From Uranotaenia lowii (lineage: Eukaryota; Arthropoda; Insecta; Diptera; Culicidae): a DNA stretch of 64,000 bases. Below the pieces are notes generated by a model. The model had not been told where the DNA came from. It worked only from the letters and a program-made list of their open reading frames with translations, and searched no databases. The DNA is taken from positions 233,660,234-233,724,233 of the forward strand of contig NC_073693.1 of the NCBI RefSeq assembly GCF_029784155.1. Reading direction: 5' to 3'. This document shows positions 58,797 to 64,000 of the stretch, piece by piece. Each line of letters opens with the position of its first letter. Positions within the stretch are counted from its first letter, which is position 1. Both the position numbers and the translations under genes were made by a program.

Positions 58797-59598
58797 ACTG
58801 CCCCTACTTTCATAACAGTCCCATATGCAAAAACAAGCAAGTGAGAAAATCGGCTTTTCCTGTTTTGGAATATATTTTTGAATTGTGACCACAACGTTCA
58901 GTATAAACGAAAATCGTTTGATGAAAGGTGTTCTAGGTTGTCATAATAAATCGTAAGACCTGAAATTTTCGAAATTGGGCCATTGATAAGGTCGGGAGCA
59001 CCATTTTTTTCGTTATGGGACTGTTATGCGAGCATATTTGAGACCTGTTTCAAATCTACTCGCATAACAGTCCCATACAGAATATGTTTTGCTCACCAAG
59101 CTACTTCCTAAGACTAAAATTTGATCATTTCAAACTTCTAAACGCAGTTATGAGAAAAACAAACATACTCTTGGTAAAATATCGTGAATTTCTTAATGTA
59201 AGTTCAATCTTTTTACGATTTTTGATTGCATCTGATAGTTTTTCGCTGAGGAAGACATTCTTCCTTCTTACTGGTCTGCCTTCGAAAACTAGTGTAGATA
59301 ATTCGACATCAAGTGAATTGAATCTTTTTTAAATGATTCAAAGCATTAAATCAAAGACTATTTCGCCGAAATATACATTGAAAAGTACCTAAATCCGTGG
59401 TATCTCACATATGGGACTGTTATGCGGGTATATTTCATATGGGACAGCCACGGGTTGATATTTTTTTCGAAATTTCTAGAACAAAATCTCTTTTTTTATT
59501 GTTTTATATTGAAGCCCTATGTTCAAAATGACGAACTGTCGGGTTAGATGAAAAATGACGAAAATTCATATGGGACTGTTATGCGAGTAGGGGCAGTA
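58797..59598. mobile_element. TA-type miniature element, 'ATAACAGTCCCATATG' family
   Basis: Ends TACTGCCCCTACTTTCATAA and its inverted partner (TTATGCGAGTAGGGGCAGTA) are flanked by TA (58795-58796, 59599-59600). The word CATATGGGACTGTTATGCG or its complement occurs near 58816, 59016, 59055, 59410 and 59567. The 802-bp body includes an 82-residue ORF without a known motif. Confidence 0.75.
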
Positions 59599-59882
59599 TA
59601 TTTCAGCGTAGGAAACTTTAAGCAAAAGTTTTACGTAGAAAAAATTAAAAACTAAACACTTGCGACATAATGCTTCGTTCCTCAAGCCAATTTAAACGAA
59701 ATATACAATACAATAACTTTTTCTGGTGAAAAAGAGATGTAACTCTGCCTAAAATCGTCTCAAACTGCCAAATTATTTGCTATGTGCATAAAATAATTTT
59801 ATGAAATATGTACATTAGGGGGGCCCAAAACTGCACTATGTCTGAAATTTTGGGGTCTCAAGCTTCAAATGATAGCTTAATG

Positions 59883-60424
59883 AAATTAATTTTTACGGCA
59901 TTATCGGTGAATGTTATGTTCTCATAGTGAGAACATTTCAAGAATTGAAAATTATAGATGGATAGAAGAGGATTAGAAGAAAATTATAGGTGTTGAAATG
60001 AGCGGGTAGAAATTTTTAAGAAGCATTTTCACCACATACTTAACTTTTGTTCAATCACGGATCAACTATTTTGAAATGTTAGAATCGGACAGGGTTGAGT
60101 CTAACACAACACAATAGTTGATCTTGCGTGGTTCGCACTGCGAAACGCAAGATCAACTATTGTGTTGTGTTAGACTCAACCCTGTCCGATTCTAACATTT
60201 CAAAATAGTTGATCCGTGATTGAACAAAAGTTAAGTATGTGGTGAAAATGCTTCTTAAAAATTTTTACCGGCTCATTTCAACACCTATAATTTTCTTCTA
60301 ATCCTCTTCTATCCATCTATAATTTTCAATTCTTGAAATGTTCTCACTATGAGAACATAACATTCACCGATAAGGCCGTAAAAATTAATTTCAAAAACAT
60401 AAATCACGGTGATTAATCTTAACT
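59883..60424. mobile_element. Palindromic insert, 247-bp arms, 15-bp target duplication
   Basis: The arms 59883-60129 and 60145-60391 are almost exact inverted copies of each other around a 15-base loop. After the right arm is a 33-base unpaired tail (60392-60424). The insert is flanked by an exact 15-bp direct repeat, AATGATAGCTTAATG, at 59868-59882 and 60425-60439. The opposite terminal repeat of the host element has the same site uninterrupted (62771-62783). A 15-bp duplication is unlike most DNA transposons and more like retroposition, yet the palindrome is unlike a retroposon. Confidence 0.85.
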
Positions 60425-60680
60425 AATGATAGCTTAATGTGTAAGAAACAATATTTTATATGGCGGCGACTCAGAAAAATGATGTTTAGAGGTCGCACTG
60501 GTTCGATTTTTGGAGAAGGCAATTTTTTCGACATTCTATCCTAATAACATTTTCAGATCTTGAAAAAGTTGTCATGTGTCCCTAATATTTTTTAAATTTT
60601 CTTTATAATGTAAATTTTTAACTAAAAATTTATTGGGACTGTTTTGTACTCTCAATTTGTATGTATGATTTTTTAAACTA

Positions 60681-61615
60681 AGGTACACCGGGGTAAGTGT
60701 GGACGGGTTTTCGTATAGTTCAACTTAAAAAATCATTAAAAAATCAGCAGTGGAGCAATTTTGATAAATTGACGTTCAATGTGATGCAGAACATGTTGTT
60801 TACAATAGCTGAAGAGATGAGCTCGATAGAAGCAAAGCGAAAAAAGTTATCACGTAAATCGTTATGGACTGCTGGTGTCGAAACTTACCCCGCTTTATGG
60901 GGTAAGTGTGGACGGTAAATTTTCCCTCTGATTTCTCAGGAAATTTTCAAAAAATTTGTGTTTTCTTGGTTGAATACGTTATTTTATTGCTCGAACCGTC
61001 CAAAATTTTGTAAAAAGTTCATGATACTATAATTATTGTGTGTAATTTGTGTTACAACACACGAGATCCGATTTTATCAAAAACACAGAACAAACAAGTA
61101 CTTCACCCAAATTTTCATGATCCGAATGCTGAATATAGCTAAATAATACAACTCATGAAGGATGAAGGACAGAAAATTGAAAAATTGTGTAAACATCAAG
61201 TCTTTTTAAAGCCGTCCACACTTACCCCAGGTAGGGGTTGGAGACAAAATTTTAGTTTTTTGTAAATAAACTCTTTTTTCTTAATTTTTAACCGCCGTTT
61301 CTTTTCCTAACTGGTTGTTTGGAATGTAAGGATTGTTTCAATGTAGAGTTTTTCATCGAGAGCCAGCTAGTTTAGGAGAAATTTGCAATTGAAAAAGATG
61401 CACATCAACTCGACATCGTAGTTGAAAATAGAAAATTCCGAAAAAGTCGCTGTAAACATCCGTTATTCTCAGAATCATATCTTTTTCCCAGTTATTGGTT
61501 AGATTACAAGTAAATTTAACATTCTGCATCAAAAGTTTGAAAAAATAGTGCACAGTATTGTTTTTATAGCCATCGTCCACACTTACCCCGCGTCCACACT
61601 TACCCCGGTGTACCT
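60681..61615. mobile_element. TA-type miniature element, 'GGGGTAAGTGTGGACG' family
   Basis: The ends AGGTACACCGGGGTAAGTGT are identical in inverted form at both sides, flanked by TA (60679-60680, 61616-61617). The word GGGGTAAGTGTGGACG or its complement recurs at 60690, 60886-60915 (both orientations), 61213, 61573 and 61590. A 73-residue ORF (60697-60918) includes a charged helical-looking stretch, EEMSSIEAKRKKLSRKS, with no recognised family. Nested in the left arm of the 59818-62833 element. Confidence 0.8.
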
Positions 61616-61815
61616 TATGTATTCTGGTATAAAAAATAATTAAAATTAACAAAAATGAAAGTACACATTTTTGTTAATTTTAATTATTTTTTATACCAGA
61701 ATTCATAGTTTAAAAAATGATACATACAAATTGAGAGTACAAAACAGTCCCAATAAATTTTTAGTTAAAAATTTACATTATAAAGAAAATTTAATAAATA
61801 TTAGGGACACATGAC

Positions 61816-62469
61816 AAATTTAATAAAGATTTTTAATCAACATTGAATTCAAAAGATGCGCGACGTAATGATGTGCAACTCTGCAGAAGAAAGTGTAAAG
61901 CTATGACTTGTCATTTCAAAGTAATTCATGTTTCACTGTGGAAAAAAGTCACAATTTTCAAATTTTTGCTAAGAATTGCTTTATATTATGCTGTGGATGA
62001 GTTTCGAGCAATCTAAGAACCAAATAAACTCCTGATATCAGATTTTTTCATCCTTTTATCGATCCTTAAATCACCAGAAAGAACGATTTCCAAGTTTCTA
62101 GATTTTTTATTGATTGAAGGTCGTGTTACCCATACTTGAGTGACGGTTTGAGGAATATGTTATGGCTACAACCACTAAATAAATTTAAAATTAAAATCTA
62201 GAAACTAGTCATGCTTGTTTAGGCTGATTCAAGGATCGAGAAAAGGATGAAAAAGTTTGATATCAGAAGTTTGGATTGCTCGAAACTCATCCACAGCATA
62301 ATATCTAGCAATTCTTAGCAAAAATTTTAAAATTGTGACTCTTTTCCACAGTGAAACTTGAATTACTTTGAAACTACAAGTCATAGCTATACACTTTCTT
62401 CTGCAAAGTTGCACATCATAGCGTCGCGCATCTTTTGAATTCTATGTTGATTAAAAATCTTAATCCAAT
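61816..62469. repeat. Inner palindrome between direct duplications
   Basis: The segment 61831-62070 is mirrored by 62220-62460 (shared words: AAAAGATGCGCGACG, GAAAGTGTA, CACTGTGGA). It is flanked by direct copies at 61660-61815 and 62470-62633 that both match the host terminal repeat. This could be a palindromic element inserted during a tandem duplication, or a sister copy nested into itself. Confidence 0.65.
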
Positions 62470-62835
62470 GTACACTTTTTTGTTAATTTTAATTATTTTT
62501 TTACCAGAATTCATAGTATTGCGTAGTTTAAAAAATCATACGTACAAATTGAAAGTCCAAAACAGCCCCAATACATTTTTAGTTTACAACTTACATTATT
62601 TAAAAAAATTAAAAAATATTAGGGACACATGTTTGATAATTTTTCAAGATCTGAAAATGTTATTAGGACAAAATGTCGAAAAAATGGAATTTTTCCATAA
62701 ATCGAACCAGTGCGACCTCTAAACATAATTTTTCTGAATCGCTGCTTTACAAAAGTTTGTTTCTTATACCCTTAGCTATCATTTGAAGCTTGAGCCCCCA
62801 AAGTCCCAGACGTAGTACAATTTTGGGCCACCCTA

Positions 62836-63500
62836 ATGTACATATATCGAACACTGAATCATTCCGAACTAAAACTAAACCTGGTACAGTAGAACCTGTA
62901 TAAGCGAGAAACCTCTATAAGTGAAAGAAAACACCAAGTCTCAAGCTTTTAAAGCACAAAACCTCTTTAAGTGAGAGTGTAAAACATCTATAAGTTAGAG
63001 TCGTTTCCCTGACTAGACCAAGGAAATTTAAAAAAAATACCACTCTTGTAGTGAATTTTTGGTACCAAAATTATAATCAATGAAATAATTATACACGGTT
63101 CCATATTGAAACTCACTCGAGAAAACTTCGAACTGCTGCTTCAACTGGTTTATTATAAATCAGTGGATTTTTATCAAATACACATTGTTAAGTTGCATTT
63201 CTAGACCACTTTAATGCATTTGTATGTTGTTGACCCTCTATTGTAGAGCACCTGATTAAGTTAGAAACCTCTTTGAGCGAGAAAAGAAGTTCAGTCCTTT
63301 GACTCTCACTTGGTTCTCACAGGTTCGACTGTAGTTAGTTTTTCATTTAGTTTTGTCGATAATAGTTTCATTATTAATTTTGTAGCATTTGAGTTATTAT
63401 GTCATATTGCTTCAAAATAAGATAAAAACGTGATTAAAACTTTATTGTTTACTAATAAACGAAAATAAGCGTTTATGAGATAAATCTATATCGTGACTGT
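62836..63500. other. AT-rich DNA with AGAACCTGTATAAGCGAGAAA-type words
   Basis: Between 62885 and 63000, and again 63236-63335, words such as ACCTCTATAAGTGA, ACCTCTTTAAGTGAGAG and CCTCTTTGAGCGAGAA recur; the second group ends in GGTTCGACTGTAG, mirroring ACAGTAGAACCTG at 62887. This suggests a further small inverted-repeat element (about 62886-63335), which lacks coding capacity. Confidence 0.5.
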
Positions 63501-63539
63501 AAAAAATTACTCTTAAGTTTAGAAATAATTTTTAAAGTA

Positions 63540-63687
63540 TTTTTGAAATTCCGTAAAAAAATTCAAACATGACAATTTTTCCGGTGAGGTGCCGAAATTC
63601 CCGGTTTTTTCCCGGTTTCCCGGTGGCACGATGAAATTCCAAAGTTTTTCCCGGTTTTCCCGGTTTTCCCGGTTCGCTAGCAACCCT
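63540..63687. mobile_element. AGGGTTGCTAGC-family right end
   Basis: TTTTTCCCGGTT repeats lead to GGTTCGCTAGCAACCCTG at 63687. This is the inverted counterpart of the ends at 13074 and 55859. The reading frames across it (Gly-Lys-Pro-type repeats) are artefacts of the CCCGGTTTT repetition. Confidence 0.7.
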
Positions 63688-63918
63688 GACCCCTCTCCCA
63701 AACAAAAATGTTTTGCTAGGATGCAGCGGTGACCTCGGTTCTAAAGCACAAAATAGATCTTTCATCCTTTTCTCTTTCTTCCAATCTATCCATTGACTAC
63801 TAGGACGTGGCCGGCGCCGTTATTTACGTTAAAAGAGAGAGCATCAGTTTTGTGCAGTGTGAATGAGCTGCTAATCATAAACACCATAAGCAAATCATTT
63901 GACCTCTGAACAAAATTG

Positions 63919-64000
63919 ATGGCCTCGGTCAATCACGAAGTAGCAACCATTGGCGATGTGGAACTTGTTCTACTGAGCCACGCCAGCGATCGTGGAACTC
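63919..64000 (+). CDS. Possible start of a host protein-coding exon (runs off window)
   Basis: The sequence AAATTGATGG contains an ATG at 63919 with A at -3-like purine-poor but acceptable insect context (G at +4). It opens a frame of 27 codons to the window edge: MASVNHEVATIGDVELVLLS followed by HASDRGT. An in-frame TGA at 63907-63909 closes the frame upstream, so the start would be this ATG. The codon composition and G+C are distinctly more gene-like than surrounding DNA. I do not recognise the protein. Upstream, TTTTGTGCAG (63848-63857) could be a weak acceptor site, or ATCAGTT at 63843-63849 could be an initiator. It is short enough to be chance. Confidence 0.4.
   Translation, partial: MASVNHEVATIGDVELVLLSHASDRGT

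Larger units (their letters stand above)
59818..62833. mobile_element. TA-flanked long-inverted-repeat element with three nested parts
   Basis: Terminal inverted repeats of at least 300 bp start GGGGGGCCCAAAACTGCACT at the left and, read from the other strand, GGGTGGCCCAAAATTGTACT at the right. TA lies outside both (59816-59817, 62834-62835). Flank sequence ATGTACAT is itself mirrored. Nested are a 542-bp palindromic insert (59883-60424), a TA-type element (60681-61615) and a second palindromic stretch (about 61816-62469), the last flanked by a direct duplication of about 155 bp. No transposase is seen. Transcripts could form very long hairpins. Confidence 0.7.

Noticed and set aside
55859..63687. 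A single hAT element spanning the whole interval
   Set aside because: The ends are inverted partners, but the flanking 8-mers do not match and a third end of the same family lies at 58503. Separate or rearranged copies are as likely.
63519..63765. Gly-Lys-Pro-rich minus-strand ORFs
   Set aside because: They arise from the CCCGGTTTT subterminal repeats of a mobile-element end.

Overview
This is eukaryotic DNA, AT-rich and almost wholly non-coding. It reads as the interior of a very large intron or an intergenic desert in a repeat-rich insect genome. A mosquito or related fly is my best inference. The reasons are the RTE and CR1/Jockey-like retrotransposon proteins, the hAT, TTAA and TA miniature elements, TC...CTAG Helitron-like elements with internal tandem arrays, two tRNA genes with eukaryotic nuclear features, and a consensus splice-site pair. 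No bacterial operon structure is present, and nearly all longer ORFs fall in repeats.

Host content is small. Seen directly: a tRNA-Glu(CTC) gene on the minus strand (38480-38551), a tRNA-Thr(AGT) gene on the plus strand (51138-51211), a candidate 18-nt microexon (20073-20090), and an ORF with a plausible start codon running off the right edge (63919-64000). GC-richer islands near 8.2-8.7, 9.3-9.6, 20.3-21.6, 38.6-39.5 and 50.0-51.7 kb look like ancestral host sequence and may hold regulatory DNA.

Layout: 1-2.05 kb unassigned; 2.06-7.2 kb a GACAAA/TTGTC word repeat split by an inverted-repeat element that carries two abutting hAT-type elements, one with a LINE fragment; 7.2-7.9 kb a mariner remnant; 8-10.7 kb host-like; 10.7-11.8 kb a decayed LINE; 12.45-19.66 kb a TA-flanked palindromic element split by a hAT-like element that holds long inverted repeats, a miniature element, an 805-bp retroposon and a TTAA-bounded repeat; 19.7-24.3 kb host-like with the microexon; 24.3-35.4 kb two head-to-head Helitron-like elements separated by a hAT element, with a LINE, a 4-kb ORF-less retroposon and a TA element nested in them; 36.8-38.1 kb a third Helitron-like fragment with a TTAA element; 38.5 kb tRNA-Glu; 39.5-40.9 kb an RTE pseudogene; 41.0-46.8 kb a putative large TA-type element; 47.95-48.55 kb a TATAG satellite; 50-51.7 kb host-like with tRNA-Thr; 53-55.4 kb a fourth Helitron-like element; 55.9-63.7 kb a dense complex of palindromic and TA-type elements.

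The most interesting signal is not a gene system. It is a set of sequence-unrelated TA-flanked elements that share one design: a characteristic terminal word is repeated inside the element in both orientations. There are also several insertions that can be dated against each other because an uninserted copy of the same repeat lies in this window. All function statements are inferences from sequence alone.
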